The notes under the pieces: model-generated
What the model was told of the DNA's origin: nothing
Database searches by the model: none
What the model saw: only the letters and a program-made list of their open reading frames with translations
Assembly: GCF_003259845.1 (NCBI RefSeq)
Contig: NZ_QLMJ01000012.1
Coordinates: 124,001-188,000, forward strand
DNA length: 64,000 nucleotides
From: Actinoplanes lutulentus
GTDB taxonomy: Bacteria > Actinomycetota > Actinomycetes > Mycobacteriales > Micromonosporaceae
Direction of reading: 5' to 3'
Made by a program: the position numbers and the translations under genes
In this document: piece after piece, positions 35,348 through 44,482 of the stretch
How the letters are laid out: the number at the start of each line of letters is the position of its first letter
Position numbering within the stretch: the first letter of the stretch is position 1

Positions 35348-37285
35348 ATGCCCCTCACGAGCACCTCGACCGGGCGTGCGACCGGAGCCTCCCGCCCACC
35401 CGCCGCACCGGCCGGCGGGGCACGGCTGTCTGCCCGGGGCGGTGATCCGGAGGCCAGCCGCCGCCATGCGCGTTCGGTGGCGAAACAGCAGCAGGCGGCC
35501 GAGCGGATCGCCACGGCGACCGCCGAGATCTCCGCGCAGAACGCCGAGGCCGCTGAGGCGTCCCGCCAGCTCGTCGACTCGATGCGGCAGATCGCGGCCG
35601 GCGCCGAGGAGGCGTCCGGCGCCACCCAGGAGAGCCTGGCCGCGATGAGCCAGATCGAGGAACGGGTCAACGGTCAGGAGAAGACCACCCGGCAGGTGGC
35701 CGATCTGAGCCAGGCCCTGCAGAGCCTGCTGAACGAGACCCGCAACGGGGTCAGCAACCTGCTCGCCAACGTCGAGAGCGCCTCGGCCCGGCAGACCGCT
35801 TCCGTGGTCACCATCACCGAGCTGGAGAAACAGGCCGACGAGATCGGTGAGATCGTCAAGACCGTTGCGCACATCGCCGACCAGACGAACCTGCTCGCGC
35901 TCAACGCCGCGATCGAGGCGGCCCGGGCCCGCCAGCACGGTAAGGGCTTCGCGGTGGTCGCCGACGAGGTACGCACCCTCGCCGAGACGAGCGAGCGCAG
36001 TGCCCGGCAGATCCGTGACCTGATCGACGAGGTGCGCAGCAGCGTCACCGAGATCGCCGGAGCGGTGCAGAGCTCGGCGGAGGCAGCCCGCGCCGAGGCG
36101 GAGAAAGGCAAGACCATCACGTCGCAGCTGGAGACCATCCGCGGCGACATGGGCACGATCATGACGAGCGCCATCGAGATGGCGGGCTCGGCGGAGCAGG
36201 CGAGGCGGGCCGCGGGCACCGCCAAGCAGCGTTCCGAGGAGATCGCCGCGGCGGCCGAGCAGCAGTCGGCGGCCTGCGAGGAGTCACTCCAGACGGTCGC
36301 TCAGCAGACGCAGGCGCTGCGGCAGAGCGAACAGGCCGCCGAGGAGCTGGCCGAGGTGGCCGAGACGTTGCGCAGCAGCACGGACATCGCGAAGTCCGCC
36401 GAGGACGTGGCCTCCTCGGCGGAGGAACTGTCGGCCGCGGTCGAGGAGACCACCCGGGCGGCCGGCCAGATCAACGTCGCGATCAACGAGATCAACATCG
36501 GGGCGCGCACGGCGGCCGAGAAGGGCGAGCAGACCGCGGACCTGGTCAGCCAGATCGAGGAGGGCGCGCAGGCGTCGGCGAAACGTGGCGCCGCCGCGGT
36601 GGCGCAGTCCGACACGATCCTGGAGCTGATCGGCACCAACAAGGAGGCGGTCGCCTCGATGATCGAGGCGATCGGCGGGTCGGCACAGGAGGGCGTCGAG
36701 AACGTCCGCAAGGTCACCGAGCTGGAGCAGATCTCCCGCCGGATCGACAAGATCGTGGACGCCATCGCCAACGTGTCTATCCAGACCAACATGCTGGCGG
36801 TCAACGGGTCGGTCGAGTCGGCCCGTGCCGGTGAGTTCGGCAAGGGCTTCGCCGTGGTCTCCACCGACATCCGCAACCTGGCCCGCGACTCCGCGGACAA
36901 CGCCGACCGGATCAAAGACCTGGTCAAGGCGGTGCAGGACCGGATCGCCGACGTGCGTTCCGCACTGGAGGAGACCAGCCGGCTCTCGCTCTCCGAGGTG
37001 GCCGCGGCGCAAGCCACCACCTCGCGACTTGAGGAGATCGAGCGCGACATGCAACAGGTACGCGACGGCAACGCGGAGGTACGGGAATCGGCGCTGCAGA
37101 TCGTCGGCGTACTGACCGAGGTGCGAACCGGGCTGGAGCAGATCGCCTCCTCCGCGCTGCAGGCCGAGCAGCTGGCCGGCCAGGCGTCGGCGGCGGCCCG
37201 CGAACAGGCGTCGGGCGCCGAGGAGCTGGCCGCCGCGGTCGAGGAGATCGCGGCCCTCGCCGACGAGCTCCAGAACGCCGCCTGA
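35348..37285 (+). CDS. soluble MCP-like protein with two signalling tips
   Basis: A 645-residue chemoreceptor-like protein without a membrane segment or sensor domain. It contains two MCP hairpin tips: QTNLLALNAAIEAARARQ...GKGFAVVADEVR with Gln179, and QTNMLAVNGSVESARAG...GKGFAVVSTDIR with Gln479. They are exactly 300 residues apart, with coiled-coil Ala/Glu heptads between and around. The start is the ATG at 35348 with GGGAG about 8 nt before; an in-frame GTG at 35312 lacks this. First gene of the chemosensory operon, 6 nt before the triple-CheW gene. Confidence 0.85.
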   Translation: MPLTSTSTGRATGASRPPAAPAGGARLSARGGDPEASRRHARSVAKQQQAAERIATATAEISAQNAEAAEASRQLVDSMRQIAAGAEEASGATQESLAAMSQIEERVNGQEKTTRQVADLSQALQSLLNETRNGVSNLLANVESASARQTASVVTITELEKQADEIGEIVKTVAHIADQTNLLALNAAIEAARARQHGKGFAVVADEVRTLAETSERSARQIRDLIDEVRSSVTEIAGAVQSSAEAARAEAEKGKTITSQLETIRGDMGTIMTSAIEMAGSAEQARRAAGTAKQRSEEIAAAAEQQSAACEESLQTVAQQTQALRQSEQAAEELAEVAETLRSSTDIAKSAEDVASSAEELSAAVEETTRAAGQINVAINEINIGARTAAEKGEQTADLVSQIEEGAQASAKRGAAAVAQSDTILELIGTNKEAVASMIEAIGGSAQEGVENVRKVTELEQISRRIDKIVDAIANVSIQTNMLAVNGSVESARAGEFGKGFAVVSTDIRNLARDSADNADRIKDLVKAVQDRIADVRSALEETSRLSLSEVAAAQATTSRLEEIERDMQQVRDGNAEVRESALQIVGVLTEVRTGLEQIASSALQAEQLAGQASAAAREQASGAEELAAAVEEIAALADELQNAA

Positions 37286-37291
37286 CCCTCC

Positions 37292-38851
37292 ATGGACGCC
37301 CAGGACGTCGACAGCGACTACGTCACGTTCGACGTGGCGGGCCAGCGGTACGCCTTCCCGATGAGCCGTGTCCAGGAGATCGTCCGGATGCCGAAGCTGG
37401 TGCGGGTGCCGCTCGGGCCGTACCCGCTGGAGGGTTTGGCGAACCTGCGCGGCCGGGTGCTCCCGGTGGTGAGCCTGCGCCGCTGCGTCGACATGGAGCA
37501 GCCCGCCCACGACGAGGCGACCCGGGTGATCGTGGTGGACGGCGGCGTGCCGCTCGGCTTCGTGGTGGACCGGGTGGCCAGCGTGGTCAGCGCCGGCCCG
37601 CAGGACGTCGAGCCCGGCGAGACGATCCGGTCCGCGGTCCGCTCCGACGTCCTGATTGGGATGATCAAGTCGGACGGCGGCGCCCTGACCACCGTGCTGG
37701 ATGTGGACAGCCTGATCGGGACTCGGTTCGCCCGGCTCGCCGAGCGGCACGGTGGCCGGGACAGCTCCCCGGTGACCCGGCTGGCGGCCGAGAACGATCC
37801 GGACGCCGAGTACGACGACACCCTCGAACTGATCAGCTTCACGGTCGAGGGTCAGGAGTACGCGTTACCGATCGACGGCGTCCGGGAGATCGTGCAGGCG
37901 CCCGAGACGGTGAGTCACGTGCCGAACTCCGCCACCGGCGTGCTGGGCGTCATCGACCTGCGGGGACGGCTGCTCCCGGTGGTCAGCATGCGCCGCGTGT
38001 TCGGCCTGCCGGTCACGCCGCTGGAGCCGCAGAACCGGATCGTGGTGGTCTCGGCCGGCGACAGCGCGGTCGGCGTCGTGATGGACACCGTGCGCGAGGT
38101 GCTCCGGGTGCCGCACGAGCTGGTCGCGCCGCTGCCGAGCGTGGTGACGGGCGACGGCCGCGCGAGCGAGGTGGAGTCGGTGTGCCGGCTCGAAGACGGC
38201 CGGCGGCTGGTCTCGGTGCTCAGCGTGAAAGCGATGTTCGACCTGCTCAGCGTGAATGCGATGTTCGACCTGCTCGGCGCGAACGCGATGGTCGGCTCGC
38301 CCGAGGTACCCGACGAGATCGGCGGTGGCCGGGAGGAGAAGCAGGAGATGCCCGTGGAAGAGGACCGGACCGACGAGGAGCTCTTCGTCGTGTTCCGCCT
38401 CGGCGACGAGGAGTACGCCGTCGACGTCGACACGGTCCAGGAGATCATCCGGGTGCCCGAGGCGCTGATCCGGGTGCCGAAGACCTACGACTTCGTGGAG
38501 GGCCTGGTCAATCTGCGCGGGACCGTGATGCCGGTGGTCGATCTGCGTACCCGGCTCGGGCTGGGCCGCTGTGAGCCGGACGAGCGGCAGCGCATCGTCG
38601 TGATGATCATCGGCGGGACGCGTACCGGCTTCGTCGTGGACTCGGTCGCCGAGGTGGCCCGGGTCGCGCGTGACGTGCTGGAGCCGGCGCCCGAGCTCTC
38701 GCCGGAGCAGGCCCGGGTGGTGTCCCGGGTGGCGAACCTGCCGGACCAGCAACGGATGCTCCTGCTCATCGCGCCCGACCAGTTGCAGCCCGACCAGGCG
38801 CAGCCCGACCGGTCGCGATCCGTCGCGGGCGACGTGCTCGCCGGGGTCTGA
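37292..38851 (+). CDS. triple CheW-domain scaffold protein
   Basis: A 519-residue protein made of three CheW domains at about 8-150, 185-325 and 365-495. Each opens with a sequence like VTFDVAGQRYAFPMSRVQEIVR, ISFTVEGQEYALPIDGVREIVQ or VVFRLGDEEYAVDVDTVQEIIR, and each has an LRGRVLPVV-type motif. CheW links receptors to CheA; standard CheW has one domain. The linker before domain 3 carries a 27-bp coding repeat. The C-terminus has PDQ/LQ repeats. It begins 6 nt after the MCP gene. Confidence 0.9.
   Translation: MDAQDVDSDYVTFDVAGQRYAFPMSRVQEIVRMPKLVRVPLGPYPLEGLANLRGRVLPVVSLRRCVDMEQPAHDEATRVIVVDGGVPLGFVVDRVASVVSAGPQDVEPGETIRSAVRSDVLIGMIKSDGGALTTVLDVDSLIGTRFARLAERHGGRDSSPVTRLAAENDPDAEYDDTLELISFTVEGQEYALPIDGVREIVQAPETVSHVPNSATGVLGVIDLRGRLLPVVSMRRVFGLPVTPLEPQNRIVVVSAGDSAVGVVMDTVREVLRVPHELVAPLPSVVTGDGRASEVESVCRLEDGRRLVSVLSVKAMFDLLSVNAMFDLLGANAMVGSPEVPDEIGGGREEKQEMPVEEDRTDEELFVVFRLGDEEYAVDVDTVQEIIRVPEALIRVPKTYDFVEGLVNLRGTVMPVVDLRTRLGLGRCEPDERQRIVVMIIGGTRTGFVVDSVAEVARVARDVLEPAPELSPEQARVVSRVANLPDQQRMLLLIAPDQLQPDQAQPDRSRSVAGDVLAGV
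38222..38293 (+). repeat. 27-bp coding repeats in the triple-CheW gene
   Basis: Two near-identical 27-bp units (38222-38248 and 38249-38275) and an 18-bp partial third copy encode SVKAMFDLL, SVNAMFDLL and GANAMV. They lie in the linker between the second and third CheW domains and add no frame change. Confidence 0.9.
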
Positions 38852-38864
38852 GCGGAGCGCCCCG

Positions 38865-39935
38865 ATGTCCACCTCCGTTCTGGTCGTCGACGACTCGGCG
38901 CTGATGCGCCGGGTGTTGAAGGACATCCTCACCAGCACCGGCGAGTTCGAGGTGCGGACGGCGCGCAACGGTGTCGACGCCCTGGAACAGCTCGGCCGGA
39001 TGCGGCCGGACGTGGTGACCCTGGACGTCAACATGCCGGAGATGGACGGGCTCACCTGCCTTGCGCAGATCATGGAGCAGGACCCGGTCCCGGTGGTGAT
39101 GGTCTCCTCGCTCACCGATCACAACGCCCTGGCCACGCTGGAGGCGCTGGAACTGGGCGCGATCGACTACGTACCCAAGCCGGGCGGGACCGTCTCGCTC
39201 AACATCGAGGACGTCAGCGACGAGCTCGTCACCAAGGTCCGGGCCGCGGCGAAGGCACGCCTGCGGCGCGCCGGAGGTCTCACAGCTCGGGTACGCGCAC
39301 AGAACAGGCAGGTCACGGCCTCGCCACGTCCGCAGGCGCGCCGTGAGCCGGGCGCGGCCGGTGCCGTCGACCTGGTGCTGATCGGCTCGTCCACCGGCGG
39401 TCCGGCGCTGCTCTCCGAGCTGCTGCCGAGGCTGCCCTCGTCGCTGGGCGCACCGGTCGTGGTGGCGCAGCACATCCCGGCGTCGTTCACCGCGGCGCTG
39501 GCCGGCCGCCTCGACGAGATCTGCGCGCTGCGGGTGCACGAGGTGGACCGGATCATGAATCTGCGGCGCGGCAACATCTACATCGGTAGGGGCAACGCCG
39601 ACGTGGTGGTGGCCCGGCGTACCAGCGGCCTGATCGTCAAGAGCGTGCCGGCCTCCGCCGAGTACCGCTGGCATCCCAGCGTCGACCGGCTGGTCGGCTC
39701 GGCCCGCCGGTACGTCGACCCGCAGCGGCTGGTGTGCGCGCTGCTCACCGGCATGGGTGACGACGGCGCCACCGAGATGCTCGCGGTCAAGCAGGGTGGC
39801 GGCCGGACCGTCGCCGAGGCCGAGGAGACCGCCGTGGTCTGGGGCATGCCCGGTGAGCTCGCCCGGCGTGGCGGGGCGACGGCCGTGCTGCCCGCACACG
39901 AGATCGTCGACCGGCTGACCGACTGGGTGCGCTGA
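38865..39935 (+). CDS. cheB: CheB protein-glutamate methylesterase/deamidase
   Basis: Demethylates chemoreceptor glutamates under control of CheA phosphorylation. The 356-residue protein has an N-terminal receiver domain with phospho-acceptor Asp54 (DVNMPEMDG) and a catalytic domain with the nucleophile motif GSSTGGP, histidine in AQHIP, and aspartate in GMGDDGA. The ATG at 38865 has GCGGAG about 8 nt upstream and follows the triple-CheW stop by 13 nt. Confidence 0.96.
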   Translation: MSTSVLVVDDSALMRRVLKDILTSTGEFEVRTARNGVDALEQLGRMRPDVVTLDVNMPEMDGLTCLAQIMEQDPVPVVMVSSLTDHNALATLEALELGAIDYVPKPGGTVSLNIEDVSDELVTKVRAAAKARLRRAGGLTARVRAQNRQVTASPRPQARREPGAAGAVDLVLIGSSTGGPALLSELLPRLPSSLGAPVVVAQHIPASFTAALAGRLDEICALRVHEVDRIMNLRRGNIYIGRGNADVVVARRTSGLIVKSVPASAEYRWHPSVDRLVGSARRYVDPQRLVCALLTGMGDDGATEMLAVKQGGGRTVAEAEETAVVWGMPGELARRGGATAVLPAHEIVDRLTDWVR

Positions 39936-39948
39936 GGGGGTTTTCACG

Positions 39949-40572
39949 ATGGGACTCGTCCGCAAGAAGATCACCGGACAACCGGAGCAGATCACGTGGG
40001 AACGGCTGTCGGCTGACGCGTTGCGGGCCCTGCTCGGCGACCCTGATCCGGATGTCCGGCGGGAGGCGGCGCTGGGGCTGGAAGGCGTCGAGGAGGCGGT
40101 ACCGGATCTGCTGACGCGGGTGATCCTGGAGACCGAGCCGAACATCCGTGACTCCGTGCTGACCACGGTCTCCGCGTACGACACCGAGGCCGTCGCCGGC
40201 GCCCTCGCCGTCCATCTGGCCAGTGACGACGCGGCTCTGCGTACGGCCGCCGCGGAGGCGCTGGCCCGGATGCCCCGGTCGATGCCGGCCCTGCTGCCCA
40301 GCCTGGTCGCCGCCCCCGACCACGACGTGCGCGTGATGACCGTGATGGTCCTGGCCGACCTGATCCACCCGGATACCGGGTACTGGCTGACCCGGGTGAT
40401 CCGGGACGACCCGCATCCGAACGTGGTGACCGCGGCGATCGACGCCCTGCTGCCGCTGGCGACCGCCGAGCACGCGCCCCTGCTGGAGGCGGCCGCGCGG
40501 CGGTTCCCGGACGATCCGTTCCTGCGGTTCACGGTTCAGGCGGCGCTGCCCGGCCTGACCGGGACGGCGTGA
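39949..40572 (+). CDS. HEAT-repeat protein in the chemosensory operon
   Basis: A 207-residue all-helical protein of five to six HEAT-like repeats, each about 30 residues with patterns such as LLGDPDPDVRREAALGLEG and LVAAPDHDVRVMTVMVLADL. It lies between cheB and cheR; its stop overlaps the cheR start. A scaffold role for receptor or methylation enzymes is an inference. HEAT-like proteins occur in some other chemosensory clusters, such as Myxococcus Che7. Confidence 0.85.
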   Translation: MGLVRKKITGQPEQITWERLSADALRALLGDPDPDVRREAALGLEGVEEAVPDLLTRVILETEPNIRDSVLTTVSAYDTEAVAGALAVHLASDDAALRTAAAEALARMPRSMPALLPSLVAAPDHDVRVMTVMVLADLIHPDTGYWLTRVIRDDPHPNVVTAAIDALLPLATAEHAPLLEAAARRFPDDPFLRFTVQAALPGLTGTA

Positions 40573-41447
40573 TGGCCCGGGCACAGGCCGTCGGCGCCGG
40601 GCTCACCGATGCCGACTTCACCCGGTTCGCCGAGTACTTCTACAAACGCACCGGCATCCATTTCGCCTCGTCGAAGCGGTACTTCGTGGACAAGCGGATC
40701 GAGGCCTGCATCCGGCAGTCGCCGTACGACAACTTCGCCGGCTGGTTCGCGGCTCTCCGGGTGAACGAGAGGTCCGGTGCCATGCATCAGGAGTTGATCA
40801 ACCAGCTCACCGTCAACGAGACGTACTTCCTGCGTGAGGACTACCAGTTCGACGCGATGCTCAGCACGGTGCTGCCGAACGTGCTGCGCGACCGGGGCGG
40901 GGTGGCCCGGATCGACGGTCCGGTGAAGATTCTCTCGCTGCCCTGCTCGACCGGCGAGGAGCCGTACTCGATCGCGCTGCGGGTGCTGGAGGAGTGGGAC
41001 CGGATCGACGACGTGGACGTAGAGATCCACGGCGCGGACATCGACAGCGACGTGCTCGCCAAGGCCACCCACGCCAGTTACGGCGACCGCTCGCTGCAAC
41101 GGGTGCCGAAGCCCTGGCTGCACAAGTACTTCGCGCCGATCGGCGCCGGGCGGTACCAGGTCGACGAGGCGATCCGCAGCGCGGTGACGCTGCACCGGGT
41201 GAACGTCTGCGACACCCCGGCGATGCGCGTCTTCCGCGACTTCGACGTCGTCTTCTGCCGCAACGTGCTCATCTACTTCGACGAACTGTCCAGCCGGCGG
41301 GCGGCCGAGAACCTGTACGGCGCGATGCGCCCCGGCGGCTATCTGTTCCTGGGGCACTCCGAGTCGATGAGCCGGATCTCCCCGATCTTCACGCCGACCC
41401 GCCTGCCGGAGGGCATCGTCTACCAGCGACCGACCGGAGCCAAATGA
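40572..41447 (+). CDS. cheR: CheR chemoreceptor methyltransferase
   Basis: SAM-dependent methyltransferase that adds methyl esters to receptor glutamates. The 291-residue protein has an N-terminal helical domain (FAEYFYKRTGIHF), NETYFLRE, a SAM-binding region (ILSLPCSTGEEPYS) and a catalytic RNVLIYF segment. A GTG one codon upstream overlaps the HEAT stop; the ATG at 40572 is used. The stop overlaps the next start (ATGA). Confidence 0.95.
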   Translation: MARAQAVGAGLTDADFTRFAEYFYKRTGIHFASSKRYFVDKRIEACIRQSPYDNFAGWFAALRVNERSGAMHQELINQLTVNETYFLREDYQFDAMLSTVLPNVLRDRGGVARIDGPVKILSLPCSTGEEPYSIALRVLEEWDRIDDVDVEIHGADIDSDVLAKATHASYGDRSLQRVPKPWLHKYFAPIGAGRYQVDEAIRSAVTLHRVNVCDTPAMRVFRDFDVVFCRNVLIYFDELSSRRAAENLYGAMRPGGYLFLGHSESMSRISPIFTPTRLPEGIVYQRPTGAK

Positions 41448-41845
41448 TGACCGCTACCGAGACACCACCGCGGGTGCTCATCGTCGACGACGCCGCCACG
41501 GTACGGATGTACCACCGGACCCTGCTCACCGGAGCCGGGTTCGAGGTGGACGAGTCGGTGAACGGCCTGGAGGCCGTGGAGGTGGCCATGTCCGCGTCGT
41601 ACGACCTGTTCCTGGTCGACGTGAACATGCCGAAGATGAACGGATACATCTGCGTCGAGGCGCTGCGCTCCGGCGCGGTCGGCTCCGACGCGCCGGTCGT
41701 GATGATCAGTACGGAGGACCGGCAGCGTGACGCGGATCGTGCGTACGCGGTCGGCGCCAACCTGTACCTGGGCAAACCGGTCGCCGGGGAACGGCTGATC
41801 CGGATCGCCACCATGCTGACCGCAGGGAGGGGCACGCCGGAATGA
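41444..41845 (+). CDS. CheY-like single-domain receiver
   Basis: A 133-residue receiver domain without output. Acidic pair Asp15-Asp16, phospho-acceptor Asp59 in VDVNMPKMNG, conserved Ser/Thr in ISTED and the Lys in GKPV are all present. It starts on the cheR stop (ATGA) and overlaps cheA in the same way. It is distinct in sequence from the CheY at 44483, so two receivers compete for or share CheA. Confidence 0.92.
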   Translation: MMTATETPPRVLIVDDAATVRMYHRTLLTGAGFEVDESVNGLEAVEVAMSASYDLFLVDVNMPKMNGYICVEALRSGAVGSDAPVVMISTEDRQRDADRAYAVGANLYLGKPVAGERLIRIATMLTAGRGTPE

Positions 41846-44232
41846 ACCCGCTTCTCGCACAGTTCCTCGCCGAGGCGAACGACCTGCTCGCCTCGGTCGA
41901 CGCGGGCCTGCTCCAGCTGGAACGCGATCCGGGTGACCCGGAGCTGGTCAACCAGGTGTTCCGCGCGGCGCACACGTTCAAGGGCTCGTCCGGGCTCTTC
42001 GACTTCCCCGAGCTGACCCGGCTCACCCATGCGGCCGAGGACCTGCTGGAGGCCGTCCGGGGCGGCCGGCTCCCGCTCGACTCGGCGATGGCCGACGACC
42101 TGCTCGCCACGTTCGACCTGATCCGTGGCTGGCTGGCACACGTCACCACCCACGAGCGGCTGCCGTCCGGCGCCGGCACCGACGCGGCCGGGCTGATCAC
42201 CAGGCTGCGGGCGCCGCTCGGCGGTGAGCCGCGGGCGGCCGTCCAGGCGTCGTCCACCGGCGGGATCACCACGATCGGCGGTGCGCCGGACTGGCTCGCC
42301 TGGTTCGACGCCGAGTGGCTGACCGCGACCGCGAGCTGGCTGGACATCACGTCCTCGACGATGCGGTTCGTGCGGTACGTCCCGGAGGCGGACTGCTTCT
42401 TCCGGGCCGAGGACCCGATCCACCTGGTCCGCCAGGTGCCCGCCCTGGACCGGCTCGGCATCGTGCAGCCCGCGACCTGGCCCGAGCCGGGGGAGTACGA
42501 CGAGTACGTCTGCCTGCTCTCCTTCGTGATCGCCACCCGGGCCGCGATCGGCGAGCTGGAACACCTCTTCCGGTACGTCCCGGAGCAGGTGCAGATCGTC
42601 GAGCTCGACGCCGGCGCGATCACCCGGCACGTCAGCGGTGAACCGCCGCTGAAGGCCGAGGAACGGGTCACCGTGGTGGTCGCCGAGGTACGCGACTCCG
42701 AGCAGGCCGCCGACGCGCGAGCCGTGCTGCACGCGGCGCGGCGCACCTTCGAACTGCATCCGGTGGAGGGCGCTCACCTGCGATCGGTGGCGCGTGCTGT
42801 ATCGGCGGCGGCGCGGGCTCTCGGCGTACCCAAGGATCTGACCGATGCCGATCAGCCAAGGGTGAGAGAGGCGGTGGATTTTCTTCTCGCCGAAGCGACG
42901 CCGGCGCCGCTCGGCGCCGCGCCCGCCGCGACGGCCGTGCCGATCACGCCCGCCGAACCCGCCGAACCCGCAGAGCCAGCCGAGCCGGCCGAAGCCGCCG
43001 AAGCCGAGCCCTCGGGCCGTGCGGATGAACACGGTGGGCAGGTCGGGACCCGGGTTCTCAAGGTCGACCAGGAGAAGGTCGACCGGCTGATGGAGCTGGT
43101 CGGTGAGCTGAACGTGGCGAAGAACGGGCTCACGTTCCTCGCCGACGCGGCCGAGGAGGAGTTCGGCAGCCGGGTGCTCAGCCGCCGGATCAAGGACCAG
43201 TACGCCGGTCTGCACCGGATCGCCGAGGAGCTCCAGTCCGGGGTGATGGACATCCGGATGCTCCCGATCTCGGTGGCTTTCGGGCGTTTCCCGCGTCTGG
43301 TACGGGACCTGAGCCGGCGTCTTGGCAAGACCGTCGAGCTGCACACCGAAGGCGACGACACGATGGCCGACAAGGATGTGATCGAGGCGCTCGTCGACCC
43401 GCTCGTGCACCTCGTGCGCAACAGCCTGGACCACGGCATCGAGACGGCCGAGCAGCGGCAGGCGGCCGGCAAGAACCCGGCGGCGCGGCTCACCCTGGCA
43501 GCGGTGGCCGACGGTGACGCGGTGCTCGTCGAAGTCTCCGACGACGGCCGTGGGGTGGACCCGGAACGTGTCCGGCGTACGGCGTACGAAAAGGGGTTGA
43601 TCTCCGAGGACCAGAGGGAGTCGCTGAGCGACAGCGAGGCGATCGACCTGGTGTTCCGCCCGGGATTCTCGACCGCCGAGGAGATCTCCGATCTCTCCGG
43701 GCGCGGCGTCGGGATGGACGCGGTACGCGCCAGCGTGGAGAAGCTGGGCGGCACCGTCACGATGCGGTCGAAGCTCGGGCAGGGCGCCTCGACCCGGCTG
43801 CGCCTGCCGCTGTCGATGGCCGTCACCCAGGTGATGGTGGTCAGCGTCGCCGGCCAGCGGTTCGGCATCCCGGTCGACCTGGTGGTCGAGACGGTACGCG
43901 TGCCGGCTGCCGAGATGGGCCGGGTGCTGCATCAGGACGTGGTCGTGCTGCGTGGTGACGTGGTGCCGGTGCTGGATCTGGCCCGGTTGCTGGAGATGCC
44001 GTCACGTGACGAGGGGGCTGACCGGGCGATCCTCGTGGTGACCGTTAACGGTCAGCGCGCCGGTCTGATCGTCGAACAGTTCCACCGCGAGGTCGACGTG
44101 ATCCTCAAACCGATGGAAGGCCTGCTCGCGTACGCCGACGAGTTCTCCGGTACCGCGCTCCTCGGCGACGGCCTGGTGCTCCTGGTGCTGAACATGAAGG
44201 AGGTGCTCGGCCTTGCCGCTCGAACTGCATGA
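41842..44232 (+). CDS. cheA: CheA histidine kinase
   Basis: Chemosensory kinase of 796 residues. P1 contains phospho-acceptor His44 (AAHTFKGSSG). A middle region (about 150-325, with MRFVRYVPEADCFFRAEDP) resembles the middle domain of non-flagellar-type CheA. An Ala/Glu/Pro linker (about 352-395) follows, then P3 dimerisation, P4 with HLVRNSLDHGIE (N-box, about 523) and GRGVGMDAVRAS, and a P5 CheW-like domain from about 655. The start overlaps the receiver stop by 4 nt. The next gene starts inside its 3' end. Confidence 0.95.
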   Translation: MNPLLAQFLAEANDLLASVDAGLLQLERDPGDPELVNQVFRAAHTFKGSSGLFDFPELTRLTHAAEDLLEAVRGGRLPLDSAMADDLLATFDLIRGWLAHVTTHERLPSGAGTDAAGLITRLRAPLGGEPRAAVQASSTGGITTIGGAPDWLAWFDAEWLTATASWLDITSSTMRFVRYVPEADCFFRAEDPIHLVRQVPALDRLGIVQPATWPEPGEYDEYVCLLSFVIATRAAIGELEHLFRYVPEQVQIVELDAGAITRHVSGEPPLKAEERVTVVVAEVRDSEQAADARAVLHAARRTFELHPVEGAHLRSVARAVSAAARALGVPKDLTDADQPRVREAVDFLLAEATPAPLGAAPAATAVPITPAEPAEPAEPAEPAEAAEAEPSGRADEHGGQVGTRVLKVDQEKVDRLMELVGELNVAKNGLTFLADAAEEEFGSRVLSRRIKDQYAGLHRIAEELQSGVMDIRMLPISVAFGRFPRLVRDLSRRLGKTVELHTEGDDTMADKDVIEALVDPLVHLVRNSLDHGIETAEQRQAAGKNPAARLTLAAVADGDAVLVEVSDDGRGVDPERVRRTAYEKGLISEDQRESLSDSEAIDLVFRPGFSTAEEISDLSGRGVGMDAVRASVEKLGGTVTMRSKLGQGASTRLRLPLSMAVTQVMVVSVAGQRFGIPVDLVVETVRVPAAEMGRVLHQDVVVLRGDVVPVLDLARLLEMPSRDEGADRAILVVTVNGQRAGLIVEQFHREVDVILKPMEGLLAYADEFSGTALLGDGLVLLVLNMKEVLGLAARTA

Positions 44233-44467
44233 CGACACCGCGACCCTGGTCGGCGTGGTGACCGTCGACGAGGTCGAACAACTGGTCGGCTGGCTGCGCG
44301 CCGCCCGGAAACCGAAGGTGAGCCTGCGCAGATGCAACCATCTGCACACCGGAGCGCTCCAAGCCCTGCTGCTCTTCAAGCCGAAGATATCAGCGGCACC
44401 GAACAACGCCTTCCTGGCGGCGCAGGTGCTGCCGCTGCTCGACTCGAGCCAGCGGAACCGCCGGTAG
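44213..44467 (+). CDS. STAS-like small protein coupled to cheA
   Basis: An 84-residue protein starting at TTG 44213 with a perfect AAGGAGGT 7 nt upstream, inside cheA; the genes overlap by 20 nt. The fold pattern (VVTVDEVEQLVGWL, then SLRRCNHLHTGALQALLLF) resembles a STAS domain, the fold of anti-sigma-factor antagonists. The usual phosphorylatable Ser/Thr may be Thr46 in HTGAL. Its function is not established. Confidence 0.65.
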   Translation: MPLELHDDTATLVGVVTVDEVEQLVGWLRAARKPKVSLRRCNHLHTGALQALLLFKPKISAAPNNAFLAAQVLPLLDSSQRNRR

Positions 44468-44482
44468 GAAGGGGAGAGATTC

